Assembly (NCBI GenBank): GCA_036824465.1
Contig: DAITAC010000044.1
Span: 1-33,467, forward strand
Source: JAKOQB01 sp036824465
GTDB taxonomy: Bacteria; Pseudomonadota; Gammaproteobacteria; Burkholderiales; Burkholderiaceae_F
Direction of reading: 5' to 3'
DNA: 33,467 nt
This document shows positions 21,249 to 29,552 of the stretch, piece after piece. Made by a program: the position numbers and the translations under genes. A model generated the notes under the pieces. The model was given only the letters and a program-made list of their open reading frames with translations, searched no databases and was not told the DNA's origin. The first letter of the stretch is position 1, and the number at the start of each line of letters is the position of its first letter.

Positions 21249-22451
21249 TTATGAAAACGCCTGAATGCCCGTCTGCGCGCGCCCGAGAATCAGTGCGTGG
21301 ATGTCGTGCGTGCCTTCGTAGGTGTTGACGGCCTCGAGGTTGACCAGATGCCGTGCGATTCCGAACTCATCGCTGAGGCCGTTGCCGCCCAGCATGTCGC
21401 GGCTCGTCCGCGCGATGTCGAGCGCCTTGCCGCACGAGTTGCGCTTCATGATGCTCGCGATTTCGACCGCGGCGGTGCCTTCGTCCCTCATCCGTCCCAG
21501 GCGCAGGCAACCCTGCAATCCGAGCGTGATCTCGGTCTGCATGTCGGCGAGCTTCTTCTGGATCAGCTGGTTTGCAGCGAGCGGGCGGCCGAACTGCTTG
21601 CGGTCGAGCACGTACTGTCGTGCGCGGAACCAGCAGTCCTCGGCGGCGCCGAGCGCACCCCAGGCAATGCCGTAGCGCGCCGCGTCCAGGCAGGTGAGCG
21701 GACCCTTCAGCCCGGCGACCTGGGTCAATTCGTTGCCGGCGGGAACGAATACATCGGCCATCACGATCTCGCCGGTAATTGACGCCCGCAGCCCGACCTT
21801 GCCTTGGATCGCCGGCGCGGACAGTCCCTTCATCCCCTTGTCGAGAATGAAGCCGCGAATCACGCCCGCATCATTCTTCGCCCACACCACGAATACGTCG
21901 GCAATCGGCGAGTTGGTGATCCATGTCTTGGTGCCCGTCAGTCGATACCCGCCATCGACCGCCTTTGCGCGCGCGAGCATGCCGCCCGGGTCCGATCCGT
22001 GGTTCGGCTCGGTCAGTCCGAAACAGCCGATCCACTCCCCCGCGGCAAGCTTGGGCAAGTATTTCTTCCGCTGCGCCTCCGAACCGAACTCGTAGATCGG
22101 CAGCATCACGAGCGAGCTTTGCACGCTCATCATCGAGCGATAGCCGGAGTCGACGCGTTCGATCTCGCGCGCGATCAGTCCGTAGCTGACGTAGTTCAGT
22201 TCCGGGCCGCCGTATGCGGCGGGGATCGTCGGCCCGAGCAGGCCAAGCGCGCCCATCTCGCGGAAGGTCGACGGATCGGTCTGCTCTTTGCGGAACGCCT
22301 CAAGCACGCGCGGTGCGAGCTTGTCCTGCGCGTAGCGCGCGGCCGCCTCGCGCACCATGCGCTCGTCGTCGGTGAGTTGCGCATCCAGCAGCAGCGGATC
22401 GTCCCACTTGAACTTGGCTTTCAGGTGCGACTTGTTGTTGGGCGCATTCAT
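21249..22451 (-). CDS. gcdH: Glutaryl-CoA dehydrogenase (acyl-CoA dehydrogenase family)
   Basis: 400 residues, normal for the family. ERVDSGYRSMMSVQSSLVM carries the Arg that distinguishes glutaryl-CoA dehydrogenases. FGLTEPNHGSDPG is the FAD-binding loop, and the catalytic Glu is near residue 379 in NTYEGTHDIHALILGR. The enzyme oxidatively decarboxylates glutaryl-CoA to crotonyl-CoA in lysine, tryptophan and aromatic-acid breakdown, passing electrons to ETF. ATG 22451 is chosen over 22463 because GGAG lies eight bases before it. RidA-like and MDR genes flank it on the same strand. Confidence 0.93.
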   Translation of the reverse strand: MNAPNNKSHLKAKFKWDDPLLLDAQLTDDERMVREAAARYAQDKLAPRVLEAFRKEQTDPSTFREMGALGLLGPTIPAAYGGPELNYVSYGLIAREIERVDSGYRSMMSVQSSLVMLPIYEFGSEAQRKKYLPKLAAGEWIGCFGLTEPNHGSDPGGMLARAKAVDGGYRLTGTKTWITNSPIADVFVVWAKNDAGVIRGFILDKGMKGLSAPAIQGKVGLRASITGEIVMADVFVPAGNELTQVAGLKGPLTCLDAARYGIAWGALGAAEDCWFRARQYVLDRKQFGRPLAANQLIQKKLADMQTEITLGLQGCLRLGRMRDEGTAAVEIASIMKRNSCGKALDIARTSRDMLGGNGLSDEFGIARHLVNLEAVNTYEGTHDIHALILGRAQTGIQAFS

Positions 22452-22494
22452 CGGGGGCTCCATGCGGGAGCGCGAAGTTTACGCGTCGATCGCG

Positions 22495-22935
22495 TCACGG
22501 TCCGTCGCGCTGCTCGATCGGTGGAATCACCGCTGTGCACTCGATTTCGACCTTGGCACGGTCCTCCATCAGCGCGACGACCTGCACTGCGGTCATGGCG
22601 GGGTAATGAACGCTGCCGCCCGCCGTCACCATCACTTCGCGATAGGCGGCACCGATCTCGCGCGCCCGCGCGAGGTATTCGCGCCGGTCGACCAGGTACC
22701 ACGTCATGCGCACGATGTGCTCGGGCGCACCGCCCGCCTCCGCCAGCACTTCAACGACATTGACGAGCGCCTGGCGCACCTGGCCGATCAGATCATCCGA
22801 TGCAAACTGGCACTGCGCATTCCAGCCGATCTGTCCGGCGATGGCCACATGCGTGCCCTGCGCGGCGATACCATTCGCGTAGCCGCGCGGGCGTGACCAA
22901 TGAGGGGGCTGAAGCGTCTTGGATCCGGGGTTCAT
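22495..22935 (-). CDS. RidA family protein
   Basis: 146 residues with the RidA/YjgF trimer pattern: GYANGIAAQGTHVAIAGQIGW, then QVRQALVNVVEVLAEAGGAP, then VRMTWYLVDRREYL, and the final VEIECTAVI. The ligand-binding Arg expected in the late beta strand of true imine deaminases (R in R.xxxE-type motif) is not evident, so deaminase activity is unsure. ATG 22935 starts the conserved region. It lies 43 bases upstream of gcdH and probably leads that operon. Confidence 0.9.
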   Translation of the reverse strand: MNPGSKTLQPPHWSRPRGYANGIAAQGTHVAIAGQIGWNAQCQFASDDLIGQVRQALVNVVEVLAEAGGAPEHIVRMTWYLVDRREYLARAREIGAAYREVMVTAGGSVHYPAMTAVQVVALMEDRAKVEIECTAVIPPIEQRDGP

Positions 22936-23144
22936 GGGTTGCCTCGGGGAGTGGATTGCGCGTGAATCTACCCCGGGTCGGCACTCTCCGGCGGTGCGAG
23001 TTGCTCGCGCTGGACCATCTTGACGACCGACTCGAGGCAAATGCATTGCAGCCCATTGGCCGTCGCGTTGCGGCAGCAGGTGGATTCCGCTAGCGTCTGT
23101 TGCACCGCGTCGCGCTGTTGCCCGACGCCGGCGCGACAACGTCG

Positions 23145-23624
23145 ATGAACATTTCAAAGCCCAAGCGAGCGGCGCGAACCTACGTGCAGCATCTGGTCGC
23201 GGAGCCAGCCGTGGTCTTTCCGCTCCTTTGTCCGGTGCGGGAGGCGGACTGGCTCGAAGGCTGGGATCCCCTTCTGGTGCTGAGTCAATCCGGCGCCGCC
23301 GAGCCGGACTGTGTGTTCGTCACGGCTGCGCAGCCGGCCGGCGCCGTTTGGTACATCACGCGACATGAGCCCGACAGGGGCTTCGTTGAAATGCTCAAGA
23401 TCACGCCAGGTGTGACCGCCTGCAGGATCACGATCCAGCTCAGACCGTCCGCGGCTGGCACGGATGCGCAGATCACTTACGTTCACACCAGCCTAGGGCC
23501 GGCGGGCGATGCCTTCGTTGCGGCGTTCAGTGACGAGTACTACCTGCAGTTCATGCACAACTGGGAAACGCGCATCAATCATTACCTGTCGCATGGCAGT
23601 TGCTTGTACACGGCGGGTTCGTGA
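23145..23624 (+). CDS. SRPBCC (START-like) fold protein
   Basis: 159 residues. RTYVQHLVAEPAVVFPLLCPVREADW and GWDPLLV at the start, the central ITRHEPDRGFVEMLKITPG and the closing long helix FSDEYYLQFMHNWETRIN fit the hydrophobic-pocket SRPBCC fold of polyketide-cyclase-like proteins. The ligand is unknown. ATG 23145 starts the conserved part. The gene reads away from the gcdH group. Confidence 0.7.
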   Translation: MNISKPKRAARTYVQHLVAEPAVVFPLLCPVREADWLEGWDPLLVLSQSGAAEPDCVFVTAAQPAGAVWYITRHEPDRGFVEMLKITPGVTACRITIQLRPSAAGTDAQITYVHTSLGPAGDAFVAAFSDEYYLQFMHNWETRINHYLSHGSCLYTAGS

Positions 23625-23708
23625 ACTTCGCGCCGGCGGACGAGTCTTACGCGGGTTGCAGTACAGTCGGGTCTTCCATCGCCATCACATCGACGCAGCG
23701 AGCCGCAC

Positions 23709-23918
23709 ATGAAAACCCTGATCTTCTTCGTTTGCTGGTGCGTTTTGTTCGTTCTGAGCTGGCCGCTGGCGCTTCTGGTGCTGTTGCTCGCCCCGGTCGT
23801 CTGGTTGTTGTCGCTGCCGTTTCGCGTGGTCGGACTCGCCGTCGAGGCGGTGTTTGCCTTGCTCAAGGCGATCCTGTTCCTGCCCGCGCGCTTGCTCGGA
23901 TATCGCGCGCGCGCGTGA
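23709..23918 (+). CDS. Small hydrophobic membrane protein (69 residues)
   Basis: MKTLIFFVCWCVLFVLSWPL opens an almost wholly hydrophobic protein with two to three membrane helices and a basic end (LLGYRARA). No family is recognised beyond 'small membrane protein'. The ribosome-binding site is weak (GCAGCGAGCC). Composition makes it likely real. Confidence 0.65.
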   Translation: MKTLIFFVCWCVLFVLSWPLALLVLLLAPVVWLLSLPFRVVGLAVEAVFALLKAILFLPARLLGYRARA

Positions 23919-24082
23919 CGCCGATCCCTGTTCCAGATTACGAGACGCACGATTGGTCGTCGTGCTACCGTAAATCCGACCTGCCCCGCTGATCCTGTTT
24001 CGGAATATCGTCTCGATTCGAGCGTGACGCTGCTCAGGCGCCCGGGTTGAAAAGCGTGCCGCGTTCCCTGGTTGAGGTGCGG

Positions 24083-25009
24083 ATGAGACGACCGGCTTTG
24101 TACAGTCAATCGCGCGCAGCTCGCGCGCCGCAGGTCGGCACTGTGTCTGCTCCGGCCAGGCAGGAGGCTGAGGCGCCTGCCGCAGGTGCGAGCGGGCCCG
24201 CGCTGGGCGCACTGCGCCGCCTTGCGTCTCGCCAAGAACGGTTTCTTCTCTTTGCTGCCGGTGCACTGCTGGTCGCAATTGCGATGTTCGCCAGCAAGAT
24301 GACGGCGCCCATGCAGCGTGCGATTACCCAGAAGGACATCGACAGGGCGGTGCTGCACACGCTTGCCAACGAGCAGTTGCCGTCACCTGCGGCAAAGGCG
24401 GCCGAAGCCGTGCGCGAGTCTGTGGTGCGCGTGCGCGGCATCGAGCCGGGTGAGCGCGGCGACGCCGATATCGAAGAAGGCGTGGGCACCGGTGTCGTGA
24501 TTGTCGACAGCGGGATCATCCTCACCAACCTGCACGTTGCACAGGGCGCGGAGAAGATCCAGGTCACGTTTGCTGACGGCTCCGAATCCGAGGCGACGGT
24601 GATTTCAACGCAACCCGAGCACGATCTCGCGGTGCTGCGGGTGAAGGCGGTGCCGGACGACCTGAAGGCGGCCACGCTGCGCTCGACCGGCGATCTGGCG
24701 CCGGGCGATCAGGTCGTGGCGGTCGGGTTCCCGTTCGGCATCGGCCCATCGGTCTCCTACGGCGTGGTGTCAGGGCTGCAGCGTGAGTTCCGCTCGCCGC
24801 AGGGCAAACGCGTCTTGACGAACCTGATCCAGTTCGATGCCGCTGCGAATCCGGGCAATTCGGGTGGGCCGTTGGTGACGATGGATGGCGAGGTGGTCGG
24901 GATCGTGACCGCGATCCTCAACCCCACGCGTGAACGCGTGTTCATCGGCATCGGATTCGCGGTGCCGATCGAGAATGCCGCTGCTGGGGTGGGAGTGCAT
25001 CCGTTCTGA
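24083..25009 (+). CDS. Membrane-anchored S1C (HtrA-like) serine protease without PDZ domain
   Basis: 308 residues from ATG 24083 (GAGG upstream; the TTG at 24047 is less likely). A cytoplasmic basic tail is followed by one membrane helix at about 54-72 (FLLFAAGALLVAIAMF), then a trypsin-like domain with H151 (LTNLHVAQ), D181 (EHDLAVL) and S260 (GNSGGPL). The protein stops shortly after the protease domain (IGIGFAVPIENAAAG), so there is no PDZ domain. It is the first gene of the S1C-MoxR-DUF58-VWA block, probably active on the periplasmic side. Confidence 0.92.
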   Translation: MRRPALYSQSRAARAPQVGTVSAPARQEAEAPAAGASGPALGALRRLASRQERFLLFAAGALLVAIAMFASKMTAPMQRAITQKDIDRAVLHTLANEQLPSPAAKAAEAVRESVVRVRGIEPGERGDADIEEGVGTGVVIVDSGIILTNLHVAQGAEKIQVTFADGSESEATVISTQPEHDLAVLRVKAVPDDLKAATLRSTGDLAPGDQVVAVGFPFGIGPSVSYGVVSGLQREFRSPQGKRVLTNLIQFDAAANPGNSGGPLVTMDGEVVGIVTAILNPTRERVFIGIGFAVPIENAAAGVGVHPF

Positions 25010-25056
25010 TTTTCCCCGGCTCGGAGGCGAGTCGGGCGGCAATTTTCGAGGGCAAC

Positions 25057-26073
25057 ATGGACGACAAGAAAGTGAACCGAGAGACCGTGTCCGCGACCAT
25101 GGAGCGAATCCTCTTCGAGGTGAAGCGCGTCGTGGTCGGGCAGGACCATTTTCTCGAACGCGTGCTGGTGGCCACGCTCGCGCAGGGACACCTGCTGGTC
25201 GAAGGGGTGCCGGGGCTCGCCAAGACGCTGACGGTCAAGACACTCGCGGCGACGATCCAGGGCAACCACAAGCGCATTCAGTTCACGCCTGACCTCGTGC
25301 CGGCTGATCTGGTCGGCACGCGCATCTACAACCAGAAGACGGGCGACTTCGCGACCTCGCTCGGGCCGGTGTTCACCAACCTGCTGCTCGCCGACGAGAT
25401 CAACCGTGCGCCAGCCAAGGTGCAGAGCGCGCTGCTCGAGGTGATGCAGGAGCGCCAGGTCACGATCGCCGGCCACACGTATCCGGTGCCCGAGCCTTTC
25501 CTCGTGATGGCCACGCAGAACCCGATCGAGACCGAGGGCACGTATCCGCTGCCCGAGGCGCAGGTCGATCGCTTCATGATGAAAGTGCTGGTCGGCTATC
25601 CGACCGACGAAGAGGAATACGTGATCGTCGAGCGCGTGACAGGCCCGGCCACCGCGGTGGCACAGGTCGCGACCACCGAGCAACTGGCCGCGCTGCAGCG
25701 CGAGTGCCGCAAGGGCTATGTCGATCCGTCGCTGATGCAGTATGCGGTGCGACTCGTGTCGGCGACGCGCGAGCCGGAGCGGCACGGCATCAAGGACATC
25801 GCGCACTACGTGACCTTCGGCGCGAGTCCGCGCGGCACGATTCATCTGATCGAGGCGGCGCGGGCGTTGGCTTTCCTGCGTGGCCGCGAATACGTGCTGC
25901 CGGAAGACGTGAAGGACCTGGTGCCCGATGTGCTGCGGCACCGGCTCGTGCTTTCGTACGAGGCGCTCGCCGAGGGGATCACGGCCGACGATCTGATCGA
26001 GCGGATCATGCGGCACGTGCCGGCGCCCGAGAAACCGCTGCAGACGCATGTTCAGGTTCCTGCGCAAGCGTGA
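25057..26073 (+). CDS. MoxR family AAA+ ATPase
   Basis: 338 residues. Walker A EGVPGLAKT at 49-57, Walker B LLLADE at 109-114, sensor 1 ATQNP at 152-156 and the EAQVDRF segment with a putative arginine finger (R172) are all intact. MoxR ATPases work with VWA-domain partners as chaperones that mature or remodel client complexes. A GAGGG ribosome-binding site precedes the ATG, and the gene overlaps the DUF58 start by 26 bases. Confidence 0.95.
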   Translation: MDDKKVNRETVSATMERILFEVKRVVVGQDHFLERVLVATLAQGHLLVEGVPGLAKTLTVKTLAATIQGNHKRIQFTPDLVPADLVGTRIYNQKTGDFATSLGPVFTNLLLADEINRAPAKVQSALLEVMQERQVTIAGHTYPVPEPFLVMATQNPIETEGTYPLPEAQVDRFMMKVLVGYPTDEEEYVIVERVTGPATAVAQVATTEQLAALQRECRKGYVDPSLMQYAVRLVSATREPERHGIKDIAHYVTFGASPRGTIHLIEAARALAFLRGREYVLPEDVKDLVPDVLRHRLVLSYEALAEGITADDLIERIMRHVPAPEKPLQTHVQVPAQA

Positions 26074-27121
26074 AAGTCTCCCTCACCCCAACCCCTCTCC
26101 CGGGGGGCGAGGGGCTTTGCATCCCTCTCCCGGTGGGAGAGGGGCCGAGGGTGAGGGCAGCGCGATCGCAATAAGCGCCGAGGCAATCCTCAAGCGGCTC
26201 GAGTGGACCGTGCTGCGGCGACTCGACGGGCAATTGTTCGGCGACTACCGCACGCTGTTTCGCGGCGTCGGCCTCGATCTGGCCGACCTGCGCGAATACC
26301 AGTATCACGACGATGTGCGCCACATCGACTGGAACGTCACCGCGCGACTGCAGGTGCCGTACGTGCGCGAATACCACGAGGATCGCGAACTGGCCGCGTG
26401 GTTCCTGCTTGACCTGACCGCATCGATCGACTTCGGCTCGCAGGCGAGGAGCAAGCAGGCGGTCGCGCGTGATTTCGTGGCGCTGCTTGCGCGCGTGCTG
26501 ACGCGGCGTGGTAATCGCGTCGGGATGATGATCTACGGCAGCAAGGTCGACACGGTGATTCCGCCGGGCGGCGGGCGGCGTCATGTGCTGCAACTGCTGA
26601 ACCGCATGCTGACGCGGCCCGTCTCAGCCCCGGGTGAAACCGATCTGCGTGATCTGTTCGCCACTGCGCTGCGCGCGCTGCGCCGGCGCGCGATGGTGTT
26701 CGTCGTATCCGACTTCATCAGCACGCCGGGCTGGGCGCCGCTGCTGGCGCGCCTGGCGCAGCGGCACGAGGTGGTGGCGATTCGCCTGTACGACCCGCTG
26801 GAAAACGAATTGCCCGACCTTGGCGCGATGGTGATGCAGGACGCCGAGACCGGCGAACAGCTGTGGGTCGACACGCACGAAGCCGGTTTTCGCAAACGCT
26901 TTGCCGCTGCTGCGGCAAAGCGCGATACCGCGGTGCGCACCGCATTGCGCGACGCCGGCGTCGACACGCTGGAGCTGTCAACCGAGGATGATCTGGTCGA
27001 GACCATCCTGCGTTTTGCCGATCTGCGCAAGCGGCGCCGACAGTTGTCGGCGGGCGGTCGGCTGCCGGCGCATCTGACGGGCGATCGCGGCACAGCCCGC
27101 GCGGCGAGGGCGACGACATGA
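26048..27121 (+). CDS. DUF58 domain-containing protein with an in-frame repeat insertion
   Basis: 357 residues. MFRFLRKRE comes first, then about 28 residues encoded by a dispersed repeat (SLPHPNPSPGGRGALH, then PSPGGRGAEGEGSA). The normal domain follows: ISAEAILKRLEWTVLRRLDG and then REYQYHDDVRHIDWNVTARL with the conserved DD.R.IDW motif. A VWA-like part includes LLDLTASIDFG and VFVVSDFIS. No ATG, GTG or TTG lies between the repeat and the conserved region, so the insert must be translated if the gene works. The gene overlaps moxR at its start and the VWA gene at its end (ATGA). DUF58 proteins are the usual MoxR partners. Confidence 0.92.
   Translation: MFRFLRKRESLPHPNPSPGGRGALHPSPGGRGAEGEGSAIAISAEAILKRLEWTVLRRLDGQLFGDYRTLFRGVGLDLADLREYQYHDDVRHIDWNVTARLQVPYVREYHEDRELAAWFLLDLTASIDFGSQARSKQAVARDFVALLARVLTRRGNRVGMMIYGSKVDTVIPPGGGRRHVLQLLNRMLTRPVSAPGETDLRDLFATALRALRRRAMVFVVSDFISTPGWAPLLARLAQRHEVVAIRLYDPLENELPDLGAMVMQDAETGEQLWVDTHEAGFRKRFAAAAAKRDTAVRTALRDAGVDTLELSTEDDLVETILRFADLRKRRRQLSAGGRLPAHLTGDRGTARAARATT
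26080..26158. repeat. CCCTCACCCC...GGGTGAGGG dispersed repeat inside a gene
   Basis: The ends CCCTCACCC and GGGTGAGGG are exact complements, and an inner stem pairs CCCTCTCCC with GGGAGAGGG. This class of palindromic repeat is widespread between genes in proteobacteria. Here it lies within the 5' end of the DUF58 gene and keeps the frame open. Confidence 0.75.
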
Positions 27122-28173
27122 AGTTTCTCTGGGCCGAATCGCTGTGGCTTCTGCTCGCGGTGCCGCTGCTGGTGGCGCTGTACATCGCTTTGCTGCGCAA
27201 GCGCAAGAAGCTCGCGTTGCGCTATGCGAGCCTGAGCCTGGTCAAGGAGGCGATGAGCGCCGGGCAGCGCTTCCGGCGCCATGTGCCGCCGCTGCTGTTC
27301 CTGATCGCGCTGACGCTGATGATCGTCGCGATCGCGCGCCCCACCGCGTTGATCAAGCTGCCGTCCAAGCAGGAAACGATCATCCTGGCGATGGATGTGT
27401 CGGGCAGCATGCGTGCCAAGGACGTCGAACCGAACCGTCTGGTCGCAGCACAGAATGCGGCGAAGGCGTTCGTCGCCGAGCTGCAATCGAGCACGCGCAT
27501 CGGGGTTGTTGCGTTCGCGGCCACCGCGAGCGTGGTGCAGTCGCCCACGCACAGCCGCGAGGACGTGATCGAGGCGATCGATCGCTTTCAGCTGCAGCGA
27601 GGCACGGCGACCGGCAGTGCGATCCTCGTGTCTCTGGCCACGCTTTTTCCCGATGCCGGCATCGATGTCAGTGCCGCGATCTATGGACAGGACCGCGATT
27701 CGGCGCGTGGCCGTTCGCTGGACTCGAAAGAAAAAGCCGACAAGGACAAGCCCGAGTTCAAGCCGGTGCCGCCCGGCTCTTACACGTCGGCGGCGATCAT
27801 TCTGCTTTCGGACGGACAGCGCACCACGGGGCCCGATCCGCTCAAGGCGGCGAAACTAGCAGCCGATCGCGGTGTGCGCATCTACACGGTCGGTGTGGGC
27901 ACGGTGAAGGGTGAGGTGATCGGCTTCGAGGGCTGGTCGTTCCGCGCGCAGCTCGACGAAGAAACACTGAAGGCCGTCGCGCACATGACGCTCGGCGAAT
28001 ACTTCTACGCCGGCGACGCGGCGTCGCTGAAGAAGATCTACCAGACGCTCACGTCGCGGCTCGTGCTGGAGCAAAAAGAGAGCGAAGTCACGGCCCTTTT
28101 CGCCGCGGCGGGCGCGGTGCTCATGCTGCTCGCGGCGGGCCTGTCGCTGCTCTGGTTCAACCGAATACTCTGA
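27118..28173 (+). CDS. VWA domain membrane protein (BatA-like)
   Basis: 351 residues. Two N-terminal membrane helices (about 7-25 and 58-75) precede a von Willebrand A domain with MIDAS motif D93-V-S-G-S97 (MDVSGSMRAKD) and later AIILLSDGQRTTGPDP. A third helix near the end (ALFAAAGAVLMLLAAGLSLL) anchors the C-terminus. This is the BatA arrangement: a metal-binding domain in the periplasm next to MoxR and DUF58. The start overlaps the DUF58 stop by four bases. BatB/BatD-type genes do not follow. Confidence 0.92.
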   Translation: MKFLWAESLWLLLAVPLLVALYIALLRKRKKLALRYASLSLVKEAMSAGQRFRRHVPPLLFLIALTLMIVAIARPTALIKLPSKQETIILAMDVSGSMRAKDVEPNRLVAAQNAAKAFVAELQSSTRIGVVAFAATASVVQSPTHSREDVIEAIDRFQLQRGTATGSAILVSLATLFPDAGIDVSAAIYGQDRDSARGRSLDSKEKADKDKPEFKPVPPGSYTSAAIILLSDGQRTTGPDPLKAAKLAADRGVRIYTVGVGTVKGEVIGFEGWSFRAQLDEETLKAVAHMTLGEYFYAGDAASLKKIYQTLTSRLVLEQKESEVTALFAAAGAVLMLLAAGLSLLWFNRIL

Positions 28174-28191
28174 CGGCTGCGCGGGCGTGGC

Positions 28192-28602
28192 TCAACCGCG
28201 CATGAACTCGAGGACTTTCTGGCGCACATCGTCCGGAATCGGCACCGCCCGGTGCGTTTCCTGGCTGACACACACGGCGATGCGATGCATCCTGACCCGA
28301 TCGTCGCCGTCCTTGCGCGCACCCATCGTGAAGCGCATCGACGAGCGGCCGACGTGCGTGACGGTCAGCCAGAAATTGACCGTCTCGCCCATTCTTGAGG
28401 GCGCATTGAAGGTGGTCTCGAGCTTGACCGTCGGCAGGCTCAGGTTGCGTTCCATCAGGAAGGTATGGAACGGAATCTCGATCGCCTCGTAGAACCAGTC
28501 CTCGACCAGTGCATTGAAGATGTGGAAGTAGTTCGGATAGAAGACCTGCCCGGTCGCATCGCAGTGCGACAGGCGGATCATGAACGGTTTGATGAATGTC
28601 AT
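28192..28602 (-). CDS. Acyl-CoA thioesterase, 4HBT type
   Basis: 136 residues with the hot-dog fold. MIRLSHCDATGQVFYPNYFH carries the catalytic Asp (D15) of the 4-hydroxybenzoyl-CoA thioesterase type, followed by VEDWFYEAIEI and LPTVKLETTFNAPSRMGETV. It hydrolyses an unknown acyl- or aroyl-CoA. It is transcribed in the same direction as kynA, 86 bases downstream of it, and may be read with the kyn operon. Confidence 0.88.
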   Translation of the reverse strand: MTFIKPFMIRLSHCDATGQVFYPNYFHIFNALVEDWFYEAIEIPFHTFLMERNLSLPTVKLETTFNAPSRMGETVNFWLTVTHVGRSSMRFTMGARKDGDDRVRMHRIAVCVSQETHRAVPIPDDVRQKVLEFMRG

Positions 28603-28611
28603 AGAAGCAGT

Positions 28612-28686
28612 CGCGAGTCCCGAGTCACGAGTGAAACGTGCACAGTGGCTGGGCCCACTCGTTACCCGTCACTCGCTACTTGTCAC
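28612..28686. repeat. GAGTCACGAGT / CTCGTTACCCGT degenerate repeat
   Basis: The spacer between kynA and the thioesterase gene consists mainly of short units such as GCGAGTCCCGAGTCACGAGTG followed by the opposing CACTCGTTACCCGTCACTCG. The two halves can pair loosely, giving a possible hairpin at the kynA 3' end. It seems to be a non-coding repeat tract. Confidence 0.45.
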
Positions 28687-28688
28687 CG

Positions 28689-29552
28689 TCAAAGATCCGT
28701 TCTCACTTGCCACAACTCCGGAAACAGCACCACATCCAGCATCCGCCGCAGGTAGGCCACGCCGCTCGTGCCGCCGGTGCCGCGCTTGAAGCCGATGATG
28801 CGCTCCACCGTCGTCACGTGCCGAAAGCGCCACTGTCGAAACGCGTCTTCCAGATCGACGAGTTCCTCGGCCAGCTCGTAAAGCGCCCAATGCTCGCCGG
28901 GCGCGCGATACACCGCCAGCCACGCTTGTTCGACCGATGCGGCGAACGTCCATGGCTGCTGCACATCGCGGCCTAACACCTCTGCGTCGATCGCAAAGCC
29001 ACGTCGCGCCAGCAGACGAACGGCTTCGTCGTACAGGCTGGGCGCGGCCAACGCGCGTTCCACTTCAGCATGGATATCGGCACGATGGGCGTGCGGCTTG
29101 AGCATCGCCGCGTTCTTGTTGCCCAGGATGAACTCGATCTCGCGGTATTGCCACGACTGAAACCCGGAACTGGCCCCCAAATGCGGGCGAATTGCACTGT
29201 ATTCGGACGGGGTCATCGTCGACAGCACGTCCCACGCATGCACCAGTTGCTCCAAGATGCGCGACACTCGCGCGAGCATCTTGAATGCGGGCTGCAGACT
29301 CTCGTCGCGGATAGCTTCCCGCGCTGCGCGCAGCTCGATCAGCGCGAGCTTCATCCACAGTTCACTGGTCTGGTGCTGGATGATGAACAGCCACTCGTTG
29401 TGGTCATCCGAGCGCGGTCTTTGCGCGCCGAGGATGGCGTCGAGTTGCAGGTAATCGCCGTAGGTCATCGTGCCCGCGTAGTCCATCTGCGCGCCGTGGG
29501 CGGCCGGGTCGGGCGCCGAAGGATCCGTGTTCCCTGTCATTGGCGGCTTCAT
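28689..29552 (-). CDS. kynA: Tryptophan 2,3-dioxygenase
   Basis: 287 residues, normal for the bacterial enzyme. MTYGDYLQLDAILGAQ and FIIQHQTSELWMKLALIEL hold the substrate-contacting H60. The heme-ligand His is H245 in RFRHVTTVERIIGFKRGTG, followed by the GTGGTSGVAYL loop. It opens the indole ring of L-tryptophan with O2 to N-formylkynurenine, the first step of the kynurenine route. ATG 29552 overlaps the kynU stop (ATGA), so the longer frame is rejected. Cytoplasmic homotetramer in known members. Confidence 0.97.
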   Translation of the reverse strand: MKPPMTGNTDPSAPDPAAHGAQMDYAGTMTYGDYLQLDAILGAQRPRSDDHNEWLFIIQHQTSELWMKLALIELRAAREAIRDESLQPAFKMLARVSRILEQLVHAWDVLSTMTPSEYSAIRPHLGASSGFQSWQYREIEFILGNKNAAMLKPHAHRADIHAEVERALAAPSLYDEAVRLLARRGFAIDAEVLGRDVQQPWTFAASVEQAWLAVYRAPGEHWALYELAEELVDLEDAFRQWRFRHVTTVERIIGFKRGTGGTSGVAYLRRMLDVVLFPELWQVRTDL

